A stretch of DNA of 5,362 nt, taken from positions 1 through 5,362 of the forward strand of contig CALZJV010000446.1 of the NCBI GenBank assembly GCA_945787595.1, written 5' to 3'. The notes beneath the pieces were generated by a model. That model made no database searches. It saw only the letters and a list, made by a program, of their open reading frames with translations, and was not told where the DNA came from. The position numbers and the translations under genes were made by a program. Positions within the stretch are counted from its first letter, which is position 1. The number at the start of each line of letters is the position of its first letter. Origin of the DNA: an uncultured Desulfobacterales bacterium. GTDB taxonomy: Bacteria; Desulfobacterota; Desulfobacteria; Desulfobacterales; JAFDCJ01. This document shows, one piece after another, positions 1 to 5,362 of this stretch.

Positions 1-28
1 CAAACTTTCATCACTAGTATTTGACTGC

Positions 29-709
29 CTATTTTCTCTTTACACAATGCAGGGTCTGTTTGGTCCCTTCCGGATCGTTTTGCCCTGAAATGATGTCTAT
101 CTCCCAAGCAGTTTTGAATCGATCCCAGGCATAATCCACCATATAGAAAAATTCATTTCGAATATAGTCAGCCGCGTATTTTTCTCTGAGCCCTTGAAAG
201 TCGTTCTGCAGTTTTTTTTTGATATGATAGCGAGGTCTGAGGGTCAGCAGCATTTCTTTTTGTGACAATCTCTCCAGCGAACTAAGGAGATCCTTTGCTG
301 TTCCGGTTCGGACCATGTCTTTGCCGATTATATTTATCATCATGCCGATTTCAAATTTGCCGACTTCGTTTGCTTTCGTAATATCAAGCGCCCGAAAATA
401 CACCCTGTCAACATCATAAAGCGCTTTTAATATCTCAGATCCCCTGATTACCCGTTGATCGATATCGATGCCGAGAACATAGCCCGCCCCGGCGCTTCTG
501 GCAAAAAAAGAATAATGCCCGAAGTTGCAGCCTATATCGACGACGGTCTTGCCTTCAAAGTCCAGGATCCCATTACTATCGCGGAGCCCGTCATCCGGGT
601 CGGCGATACCGTCCGCCAGCAGTTTGTCACCATTAACAACCACAGGTTGCCAGATATTTTGCGCCCCGACTGTTTTAAGTATTTCTTTAAGTTCCTTTAT
701 TTTATCCAC
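29..709 (-). CDS. class I SAM-dependent methyltransferase, substrate unknown
   Basis: A 226-residue soluble protein with a Rossmann-type methyltransferase core. Motif I is VVDIGCNFGHYSFFA (residues 56-70, the G-x-G-like SAM loop). The acidic residue ending strand 2 is in GIDID (D82), and ALDI near 107-110 is the likely adenine-contacting strand. A helical N-terminal stretch (about 1-50) precedes the core. The C-terminal third is rich in basic and aromatic residues and has no recognisable substrate domain. The core resembles the Methyltransf_9/CmoB-like and small-molecule methyltransferase groups, but the CmoB GVLYH motif is absent, so I give no substrate. The start is GTG at 709: an in-frame TGA lies 15 bases upstream and there is no in-frame ATG between. 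Its ribosome-binding site is weak (GGATAGAAG). It diverges from the transporter and is probably a separate transcription unit. The strand carries a run of nine A (plus-strand T at 212-220) coding for lysines, a slippage-prone spot. The class is secure; the role is unknown. Confidence 0.85.
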   Translation of the reverse strand: MDKIKELKEILKTVGAQNIWQPVVVNGDKLLADGIADPDDGLRDSNGILDFEGKTVVDIGCNFGHYSFFARSAGAGYVLGIDIDQRVIRGSEILKALYDVDRVYFRALDITKANEVGKFEIGMMINIIGKDMVRTGTAKDLLSSLERLSQKEMLLTLRPRYHIKKKLQNDFQGLREKYAADYIRNEFFYMVDYAWDRFKTAWEIDIISGQNDPEGTKQTLHCVKRK

Positions 710-751
710 AGCTTCTATCCATATTCATTCAAGATCTACGCAACCCAACAA

Positions 752-769
752 TACGTTTTGTACGTTTTG
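752..769. repeat. 9-base perfect tandem repeat (TACGTTTTG x2)
   Basis: TACGTTTTG occurs twice head-to-tail at 752-760 and 761-769. On the minus strand it reads CAAAACGTA twice and falls just downstream of the predicted methyltransferase promoter, in what would be its 5' leader. It could be a regulator site or a simple duplication; two copies do not decide. Confidence 0.6.
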
Positions 770-894
770 GAATTTCTACAACTTTCTAATAGTACTGTCA
801 ATCCCCCTACCAGGGGACAAAAGGCAACGTCATTTATGGGTATAACTCGCTGAATCAGAGACATAATTTAATGTATCGGAATTTCTACAATTCC
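769..894. repeat. duplicated 13-mer GGAATTTCTACAA, second copy palindromic
   Basis: GGAATTTCTACAA is found at 769-781 and again at 878-890 in the same orientation. In the second copy the following TTCC completes an inverted repeat GGAATT-TCTAC-AATTCC (878-894). In the first copy the right half is altered (AACTTT). The first copy overlaps the -10 box of the predicted methyltransferase promoter. The pair could be operator sites about 109 bases apart for one DNA-binding protein, or chance similarity in AT-rich DNA. Confidence 0.45.
773..801 (-). promoter_or_regulatory. candidate sigma70 promoter for the methyltransferase
   Basis: Read on the minus strand, a perfect TTGACA (-35, 801-796) is followed by a 17-base spacer and TAGAAA (-10, 778-773, four of six consensus bases). 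Transcription would start near 766, giving a leader of about 57 bases that includes the 9-base tandem repeat. Spacing and orientation fit the gene at 709. No experimental support. Confidence 0.5.
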
Positions 895-938
895 AGATAT
901 CGCTGATTGGTTGATTAGTTGATTGGTTAAGTGGTTGT

Positions 939-961
939 AAATATGGATTTATCCCATATTT
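939..961. promoter_or_regulatory. operator-like perfect palindrome AAATATGG-N7-CCATATTT
   Basis: AAATATGG (939-946) and CCATATTT (954-961) are perfect inverted halves with a 7-base centre. G937/C963 and a T/G wobble extend the symmetry. It lies between the two octamer arrays and about 140 bases before the binding-protein start. Dyads of this size are typical of dimeric repressors or activators, and sugar-transport operons are usually regulated. No regulator gene is in the window, so the binding protein is unknown. Confidence 0.4.
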
Positions 962-1016
962 GCAAAATAATTGGACACTTCATGTTTTAACAGTCGTAAC
1001 ATTCTGAAATTATGAC

Positions 1017-1022
1017 TATAAT
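1017..1022 (+). promoter_or_regulatory. candidate -10 box (TATAAT) for the transporter operon
   Basis: A perfect TATAAT stands about 82 bases before the binding-protein start codon. No good -35 hexamer sits 16-18 bases upstream (TCGTAA at 17), and TTGGAC at 971-976 is too far away. The promoter may therefore need an activator or a different sigma factor, or the match may be chance in AT-rich DNA. If used, transcription would start within the right octamer array. Confidence 0.35.
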
Positions 1023-1103
1023 TTTTCTAATCAACCATTCAACCAGTAAACTAATCAACGAGGTCTAGATTAACGTATTATTACCATCATTGAGGAGGTA
1101 GTT

Positions 1104-2084
1104 ATGAAAAAAACATTTATTGGACTGTTGATGATTTCTTTGTTTCTGGCTGTTGCGCAGGGAGCATTGGCAACAGACAAGACCTTCAAGCTGGCATTCA
1201 TGCCGGGGATAGCCGATCCTTTCTACTTCACGATGGAGAAAGGCGCCCAGGCCAAGGCCAAAGAACTCGGGGTCGAACTCATCGTCGGCGAATACCCCAA
1301 GGCATGGGGTCCCGAATCCCAGGTCCCGATTCTCGAAGCACTGGCAGCACGTGGCGATATCGACCTGATCTTTACAGCCCCCACTTCGACGGAAGCGTTG
1401 ATCCCGGTTTTGAAGAAGATTCATGACAGCGGCATCCCGGTCATCACCGTCGACACCTATCTCGGGGATGGCGATTACACCAAGCAAAGCAATTACAGCT
1501 TCCCCCTGGCTTTCATCGGGACCGACAACTATCTTGGCGGCAAAGTTGTCGCCGAAAGCCTGGCAAAGTTGATTGGCGGAAAAGGCAAGGTCATGATTCA
1601 GAACACCAACCCGGATGTTTCCAGCGTGGTCGGTCGGGGCAAGGGTTTCATCGACGGAATTAAAGGTACCCCTGGTATTAAGCTTGTCGCCCACGAATAT
1701 TGCCTCGACAACCAGGAAAAAGCCCAGGCACAGGTGGGAGCCGTGTTGCAAAAGAACCAGGACCTGGCGGGTGTGTTCGGCGTTAACGTGTTCAGTGCCC
1801 AAGGCGCCTATCGAGCCATCGTCAATTCCGGTCTGACCGGGGCCGTCAAAATAGCCACATGGGATGCCACGGAGGATCTCATCAATGCGCTTAAAAAGGG
1901 CGAGGTGGACCTCGTTTTGGCCCAGAAACCGGCCGAGATCGGATCCTTGGCAGTCGAATGGGGGTATAAGTACCTAAAAGATGGGACTAAGATTCCGGAT
2001 AAAAAGCTTGTGCCGGGCTTTTTCGTATTTACCAAAGACAATGTAAATGACCCGGATGCCCAGCAATACATATACTCCAAGTAG
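1104..2084 (+). CDS. periplasmic sugar-binding protein of a CUT2 ABC transporter (RbsB-like)
   Basis: Class I periplasmic binding protein (Peripla_BP_4/RbsB type), 326 residues, a usual length. A Sec signal peptide with KK, a hydrophobic core and an AxA-type site (GALA, cleavage after A23) shows export; there is no lipobox cysteine. Compared with E. coli RbsB, the pocket pattern is DPFY (F40, Y41) for NPFF, D117 in TVDT, R178 in GRGKGF, N228 in GVNVF, D254 in TWDAT and Q274 in LAQKP. The arginine after the aspartate in RbsB (DR) is T118 here, so the ligand need not be ribose. A longer segment after D117 (about 119-135) also differs. Translation start is decided by a perfect AGGAGG at 1093-1098, five bases before ATG. 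It heads the operon, with permease and ATPase genes following. Role as a solute receptor is secure; the sugar or other ligand is unknown. Confidence 0.93.
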   Translation: MKKTFIGLLMISLFLAVAQGALATDKTFKLAFMPGIADPFYFTMEKGAQAKAKELGVELIVGEYPKAWGPESQVPILEALAARGDIDLIFTAPTSTEALIPVLKKIHDSGIPVITVDTYLGDGDYTKQSNYSFPLAFIGTDNYLGGKVVAESLAKLIGGKGKVMIQNTNPDVSSVVGRGKGFIDGIKGTPGIKLVAHEYCLDNQEKAQAQVGAVLQKNQDLAGVFGVNVFSAQGAYRAIVNSGLTGAVKIATWDATEDLINALKKGEVDLVLAQKPAEIGSLAVEWGYKYLKDGTKIPDKKLVPGFFVFTKDNVNDPDAQQYIYSK

Positions 2085-2100
2085 TTGTGCAGGGCGAAAA

Positions 2101-2134
2101 AATAAGTGCCGTCTCGTTGGGGACGGCACCTATT
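2101..2134. repeat. REP-like palindrome / strong hairpin inside the operon
   Basis: GTGCCGTCTC (2106-2115) pairs with GGGACGGCAC (2120-2129) around a GTTG loop, with one G-U pair. After an A/C mismatch, AATA and TATT (2101-2104, 2131-2134) extend the stem to 14 of 15 pairs. It begins 17 bases after the binding-protein stop. No T-run follows, so it is not a typical intrinsic terminator. Its position resembles REP/stabilising hairpins after binding-protein genes such as malE, which protect upstream mRNA and raise its level over the permeases. The form recalls REP elements mobilised by RAYT (Y1) transposases; that origin is inferred, as only one copy is in the window. Confidence 0.75.
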
Positions 2135-2177
2135 CCAAAGCGCCCGTACAATTTGGACATTTCCCGATTCATCCGAC

Positions 2178-3245
2178 ATGAAAAACCAAATCAATTTCAG
2201 GCACATCTTTTTGAAGAATTGGGTGTTGCTCTTCCTGCTCCTTCTGATCGTCTTGTTCAGCATCCTGGAGCCCTCTTTCTTCAGCACGCGCAATTTCAAC
2301 AATATCCTGATCGCCTCTACCGCCATCCTGCTTTTGGCGACCGGCGAGACATTCGTGATCATTAGCGGCGGTATAGATCTTTCCGTGGGTTTTATCATGG
2401 GGTTTGTAGCCGTTAGTTCCGCCAAGGTCATGCAGTTTCTCTTCGCCAAAGGGGCAGGCTATCCCGAACTGGTCTGCATTGTTGCGGGCTGTCTGGCTGG
2501 GATGATGTTGGGGCTTATTCCGGGCTTGGTCAACGGATTCTTGGTGGCCCGCTTTCGCGTTCCGCCGTTTATCGCCACCTTGGGTATGTATGGCATTGCC
2601 AATGGTGTCGCTCTGAAGATTTGTGGCGGGTTTCCGGTATCCTTCCTGCCGCCCTTGACCGGAAAGATCGGTAATGGATACCTGGCTTACTATTCAAGCA
2701 AAAGCGGGCTTTCCCTCTTTCAAAAGCCGGTTTTTACGGAACGGGCCGATATTTTAGCCTTGGTTCGCCTGGTTCCGGTTTCGGTGATCATCGTCGCTGT
2801 TCTGCTCATTATCTTCGGGTTTATTTTGTCGAAAACCCGCTTCGGACAGCATACCTATGCCATCGGTGGCAATGTTGATGCCGCGATTCGTTCGGGAATC
2901 GATGTGCCCCGGCATCTGATCAAGACCTATGTTATTTCCTCCTTCCTGGCTTCCTGTGCCGGGGTACTGCTTGTCTTGCGCTTCACCATGGGCAATCATA
3001 CCCAGTTCGGTGCTACATACGAACTATTTGCCATCGCATCCGTAGTCATCGGTGGCGCCAGCTTGATGGGTGGAAAGGGGACGATTTACGGTACCGTTAT
3101 CGGTGTCCTGCTTTTAGGATCCCTCGAAATCGGCTTTGTCATGATCGGGATCGAAGTATTCTACCGCTATATTGCCGTGGGTAGCATTCTGATCTTTGCC
3201 GTACTCGTGGATCAGTTCTTTCCAGATATCATTCACAACCAATAA
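2178..3245 (+). CDS. CUT2 ABC transporter permease, first paralogue (RbsC-like)
   Basis: Inner-membrane permease of the BPD_transp_2 family, 355 residues from this ATG. Hydrophobic segments lie near 14-31, 42-62, 97-120, 128-147, 197-216, 248-270, 300-320 and 328-345. Family motifs are GGIDLSVG (64-71), GLVNG with RVPPFIATLGM (116-137) and FGQHTYAIGG (222-231, cytoplasmic coupling region). It is longer than RbsC (about 320) because of an extended polar loop around 150-195. An in-frame GTG at 2106 would add 24 residues, but it lies at the first base of the hairpin stem and the extension is unlike a permease. The ATG at 2178 aligns with the next gene's N-terminus, so I prefer it, although no good Shine-Dalgarno precedes it. 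It likely pairs with the following permease. Confidence 0.9.
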   Translation: MKNQINFRHIFLKNWVLLFLLLLIVLFSILEPSFFSTRNFNNILIASTAILLLATGETFVIISGGIDLSVGFIMGFVAVSSAKVMQFLFAKGAGYPELVCIVAGCLAGMMLGLIPGLVNGFLVARFRVPPFIATLGMYGIANGVALKICGGFPVSFLPPLTGKIGNGYLAYYSSKSGLSLFQKPVFTERADILALVRLVPVSVIIVAVLLIIFGFILSKTRFGQHTYAIGGNVDAAIRSGIDVPRHLIKTYVISSFLASCAGVLLVLRFTMGNHTQFGATYELFAIASVVIGGASLMGGKGTIYGTVIGVLLLGSLEIGFVMIGIEVFYRYIAVGSILIFAVLVDQFFPDIIHNQ

Positions 3246-3256
3246 GAGTCAATTTT

Positions 3257-4339
3257 ATGGATAACGGTTTACCTATTCCAGATCGCGATAGCACCCTCAA
3301 TCTGTTCATTCGTATCGGTAGAAATTGGGCCGTTCTTTTTCTATTGATCGAAGTGGGGTTCTTCAGCTTGACCGGAACCGGCTATTTCTCACTGCGAAAT
3401 TTCCAGAATATCCTTGTGGCCTCAACGACAGTCATGCTTCTGGCTGCGGGCCAGACCTTCGTGATCATCACCGGCGGGATTGATCTTTCGGTGGGGTTCA
3501 TCGTCGGCTTTTCAGGGGTCATCTGCGCCAAAACCATGGTTGGTTTAGATGCCGCCGGGACGTCTCAGTTTTTATCGATCCCTATCGGCATTGCCGTGGC
3601 ATTGATCTTCGGGTTCGTTCCCGGTTTGGTAAACGGGGTGTTGGTGGCAAAACTCAGGGTGCCCGCCTTCATCGCCACCTTTGGCATGTACGGGATTGCA
3701 TACGGTGTGGCTGAAATCATTTCCGGGAATGTGCCCGTCCACAACCTGCCGCCGGCAGTCGGGTTCATCGGCAACGGCTATTTGCTCTATCATCTTCCGG
3801 GGAAATTGTCTCTATTTCGTCTGCCGGAAAATCTATCGCCGGAAGAACTCAAACAGGTTGTGGGCATCATTCCCAATGTGGTCATGATCGCATTGCTTTT
3901 GATTTTGGTATTTGCCTTTGTTCTTGCAAAAACACGCTTCGGGCAGCACACCTATGCTATCGGAGGGAACATGGAGGCCGCCAAGCGCGCAGGCATCAAC
4001 GTCTCCCGGCATCTGATAAAAATATATATGATCTCCTCCTTTTTTGCCGCGTCAGCCGGGATTATTTACGTGATGAAGTTCGTGACCGGACGAGCAGACG
4101 CGGGCAGCGCCAGGATGCTGGATGCGGTATCGGCTGTCGTCATCGGAGGCGCCAGTTTATTCGGGGGCACGGGAACCATCCTCGGTACGGTTATCGGTGC
4201 CCTAATCATCGCCTGTCTGGAAATCGGGTTGGTCAATCTGGCGATCCCGACCTTTAACCTGTATATTGCCGTTGGAGCGATTCTCATATTCGCCGTACTG
4301 GTGGATCAGTTTTTCCCGGAGATAACCTATAAAAAATGA
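3257..4339 (+). CDS. CUT2 ABC transporter permease, second paralogue (RbsC-like)
   Basis: A second BPD_transp_2 permease, 360 residues, beginning 11 bases after the previous stop, so translation is probably coupled; its site AAGAG (3244-3248) is modest. It is clearly paralogous to the first: both have FxxxRNFxNIL near the N-terminus, GGIDLSVG (73-80 here), GLVNG, FIATxGMYGIA, FGQHTYAIGGN (228-238), RHLIK and a near-identical C-terminal segment IAVGxILIFAVLVDQFFP. Well over half of residues match in the C-terminal third. The same long loop with IGNGYL (about 171-176) is present, so the duplication came after that loop arose. The N-terminus is about nine residues longer and hydrophilic. CUT2 transporters often use one permease as a homodimer; adjacent, diverged copies suggest a heterodimer. 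Confidence 0.92.
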   Translation: MDNGLPIPDRDSTLNLFIRIGRNWAVLFLLIEVGFFSLTGTGYFSLRNFQNILVASTTVMLLAAGQTFVIITGGIDLSVGFIVGFSGVICAKTMVGLDAAGTSQFLSIPIGIAVALIFGFVPGLVNGVLVAKLRVPAFIATFGMYGIAYGVAEIISGNVPVHNLPPAVGFIGNGYLLYHLPGKLSLFRLPENLSPEELKQVVGIIPNVVMIALLLILVFAFVLAKTRFGQHTYAIGGNMEAAKRAGINVSRHLIKIYMISSFFAASAGIIYVMKFVTGRADAGSARMLDAVSAVVIGGASLFGGTGTILGTVIGALIIACLEIGLVNLAIPTFNLYIAVGAILIFAVLVDQFFPEITYKK

Positions 4340-4369
4340 TTGCTTGTGGATAATGCAGGAGCAAGATAG

Positions 4370-5116
4370 ATGGACCCAATCTTAGAAGTCAGAAACATCA
4401 CCAAAATATTCGGTGGATTGACGGCCGTTGACGATTTCAATATGCACTTGGCAGCCGGTGAAGTGGTCGGTCTCCTCGGTGACAACGGTGCCGGCAAATC
4501 CACCCTGATCAAAATGATCTCAGGCGTCTACCCTCCCACCAAGGGACAAATCTATTTCCAGGGAAGAGAGATTAAAATCCAAAATCCCATGGATGCCCTC
4601 AGCATGGGCATCGAGACGATATACCAGGATCTTGCTCTGGCTGAAAACCTGAACGTCTATTCGAACATCTTTCTTGGTCGAGAAAAGCTGAAAAAATCCT
4701 TCGGGCTGTTTAACATCCTGGACCACGACTATATGCTCGCGGAATCCAATACTGTTCTTAAAAGTCTCGATATCGAAATACCCTCGCTGAAAAATAAGAT
4801 CGCGATGCTTTCCGGTGGGCAGCGGCAGGCCGTCGCCATATCGCGTTCCATCTACTGGGATGCGAAATTATTGATCATGGACGAACCCACGGCTGCCTTG
4901 GGTGTTGCCGAACAGCAGAAGGTGCTCGATCTGGTTCGAACCCTGAAAACCCAGAATGTCCCCGTGATCATAATCAGCCACCAGATGCACGATGTCTTTT
5001 CCGTTGCCGATCGTGTCGTGGTCATGCGCCGGGGCAAGAAGGCCGGTGAACGCATAGTCAAAGAGACCAATCCAGATGAAGTCGTCGGCCTGATTGTCGG
5101 CTCGGTGGAGGGTTAG
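4370..5116 (+). CDS. CUT2 ABC transporter ATP-binding protein, single-domain (FrcA-like)
   Basis: Cytoplasmic ATPase that powers the two permeases, 248 residues with one nucleotide-binding domain. Walker A is GDNGAGKST (37-45), the Q-loop glutamine is Q86 (IYQD), the signature is LSGGQ (147-151), Walker B is LLIMDE (167-172) with catalytic E172, and the switch histidine is H204 (ISHQ). All catalytic elements are intact. The segment after Walker B, EPTAALGV, is the form seen in single-domain FrcA-like members rather than the tandem-domain RbsA/XylG type of about 500 residues, so two copies should assemble per transporter. A good AGGAG (4357-4361) lies eight bases before ATG, and the gap from the second permease is 30 bases. 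It is the last clear operon gene; no terminator is visible after it. Family is secure, substrate unknown. Confidence 0.94.
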   Translation: MDPILEVRNITKIFGGLTAVDDFNMHLAAGEVVGLLGDNGAGKSTLIKMISGVYPPTKGQIYFQGREIKIQNPMDALSMGIETIYQDLALAENLNVYSNIFLGREKLKKSFGLFNILDHDYMLAESNTVLKSLDIEIPSLKNKIAMLSGGQRQAVAISRSIYWDAKLLIMDEPTAALGVAEQQKVLDLVRTLKTQNVPVIIISHQMHDVFSVADRVVVMRRGKKAGERIVKETNPDEVVGLIVGSVEG

Positions 5117-5191
5117 GGCCGATAGTTTAGCTTGCCAGCGAGGTTATCAATCTGTCGCCGATATTGGTCGACAAAGGATTTGAGCCGACGG

Positions 5192-5362
5192 TATTTTGTC
5201 AACCTCCTGAACCTTGACTGCACGGTCGGAAGCTGCAGGTTTCCCTATGCGATTGTAAAATACGACATCGATGAGGACATTGCCATCAGGGATGAAAAAG
5301 GATTTATGCAAAAGATTGAGGTCGGCCAAACCGGGCTGCTGCTGGGTGAATTATCGGAATCA
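5192..5362 (+). pseudogene. 5'-truncated FATP/long-chain acyl-CoA synthetase fragment, runs off the window
   Basis: From 5192 to the window end one frame encodes a segment with NLDCTVGSC, RFPYAIVKYDIDED, IRDEKGF and VGQTGLLLGEL. This pattern is the interior of FATP-type/very-long-chain acyl-CoA synthetases (compare GKVGSC, RDAQGL and GEPGLLVGQI in mammalian FATP1), which activate fatty acids to CoA esters with ATP. The family is recalled by eye, not by search. In such proteins this region follows the conserved FYGATEGN motif, several hundred residues from the start. Here that motif and everything before it are missing: the frame is open only back to 5126, with no ATG before the homology and no ribosome-binding site. 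The residues before 5192 do not resemble the family. A neighbouring frame (5131-5196) is open and protein-like, so a junction or a frameshift near the TTTT at 5194-5197 is possible. Probably a gene remnant; a sequencing or assembly break is the main alternative. Confidence 0.65.

Larger units (their letters stand above)
905..1059. repeat. facing arrays of degenerate octamers forming an inverted repeat
   Basis: The left array (905-936) reads as four tandem octamers: GATTGGTT, GATTAGTT, GATTGGTT, AAGTGGTT. The right array (1027-1057), read on the minus strand, gives GATTAGTT, TACTGGTT, GAATGGTT and GATTAG. As a result 910-937 and 1032-1059 are inverted copies matching at 24 of 28 positions, with 94 bases between them. 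The arms could pair in single-stranded DNA or long RNA, or act as a clustered binding site. No transposase or target-site duplication is visible. Confidence 0.65.
710..1103. other. divergent intergenic region, AT-rich and repeat-rich, no gene
   Basis: This 394-base gap separates the divergent methyltransferase and binding-protein genes. The plus-strand open frames that enter it overlap the methyltransferase antisense and have no ribosome-binding site or recognisable product, so I see no gene. It holds a 9-base tandem repeat, a duplicated 13-mer, facing octamer arrays, a perfect palindrome and promoter-like boxes for both directions, each listed separately. It is more AT-rich than the flanking genes from about 840 onward. 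Confidence 0.8.

Noticed and set aside
804..816. Small hairpin CCCCT-ACC-AGGGG
   Set aside because: Five pairs with a three-base loop, no U-tract and no nearby gene end; too short to call.
455..853. Plus-strand open frames (132 and 106 codons) entering the intergenic region
   Set aside because: More than half lies antisense to the methyltransferase, and the remainder encodes low-complexity sequence from AT-rich spacer without a Shine-Dalgarno.
905..1059. CRISPR array or insertion sequence
   Set aside because: Units are 8 bases without spacers, the arms are imperfect, and only 94 non-coding bases lie between them; no transposase is present.
1065..1802. 245-codon minus-strand open frame antisense to the binding-protein gene
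   Set aside because: It mirrors a well-supported gene, has no ribosome-binding site or family motif, and its composition follows from the codon bias of the plus-strand gene.
2101..2134. Intrinsic terminator after the binding-protein gene
   Set aside because: The stem is strong but no U-tract follows (the next bases are CCAAAGCGCCC), and essential transporter subunits lie downstream in the same orientation.
1808..2449. 213-codon minus-strand open frame across the binding-protein/permease junction
   Set aside because: It overlaps two real genes and the REP-like hairpin, and its translation shows no recognisable domain.
5118..5163. Direct repeat GCCGATA (5118-5124 and 5157-5163) near the truncated synthetase junction, as a possible target-site duplication
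   Set aside because: Seven bases with no mobile element between the copies is consistent with chance.

Overview
The window carries one complete ABC-transporter operon of the CUT2 (ribose/fructose/xylose-type) family on the plus strand. A class I methyltransferase gene is divergently oriented upstream, and what looks like a 5'-truncated acyl-CoA synthetase lies at the right edge. An Sec signal peptide without a lipobox on the binding protein points to a Gram-negative host. The moderate GC content, AT-rich and repeat-rich spacer, fatty-acid-activation gene fragment and a REP-like GTGCCGTC/GACGGCAC palindrome would suit a Desulfobacterota-like bacterium. That placement is an impression from sequence style, not a demonstrated assignment.

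Layout: 29-709 (minus) is a SAM-dependent methyltransferase of unknown substrate, starting at GTG. 710-1103 is a 394-base divergent intergenic region. It holds a good minus-strand promoter (TTGACA-N17-TAGAAA), a 9-base tandem repeat, a duplicated 13-mer, two facing arrays of degenerate octamers that form a 28-base inverted repeat (24/28), a perfect 8+8 palindrome between them, and a TATAAT box ahead of the operon. 1104-2084 is the periplasmic binding protein. 2101-2134 is a strong REP-like hairpin. 2178-3245 and 3257-4339 are two paralogous membrane permeases. 4370-5116 is a single-domain ATPase. 5117-5191 is a short spacer with no clear terminator. From about 5192 to the window edge runs an open frame resembling the interior of a FATP/long-chain acyl-CoA synthetase without its N-terminal part.

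How it works: the binding protein would capture a sugar-like ligand in the periplasm and deliver it to a channel formed by the two permeases, probably as a heterodimer. Two copies of the short ATPase would power import. The hairpin after the binding-protein gene, together with the weak ribosome-binding site of the first permease, would favour excess binding protein over membrane subunits. The ligand is not given by the sequence: no catabolic kinase, isomerase or regulator gene lies in the window. I see no RNA gene, CRISPR array, insertion sequence or phage gene. I did not find a clearly new system. The most unusual parts are the architecture of the divergent intergenic region, the in-operon palindrome and the truncated gene junction at the right end.
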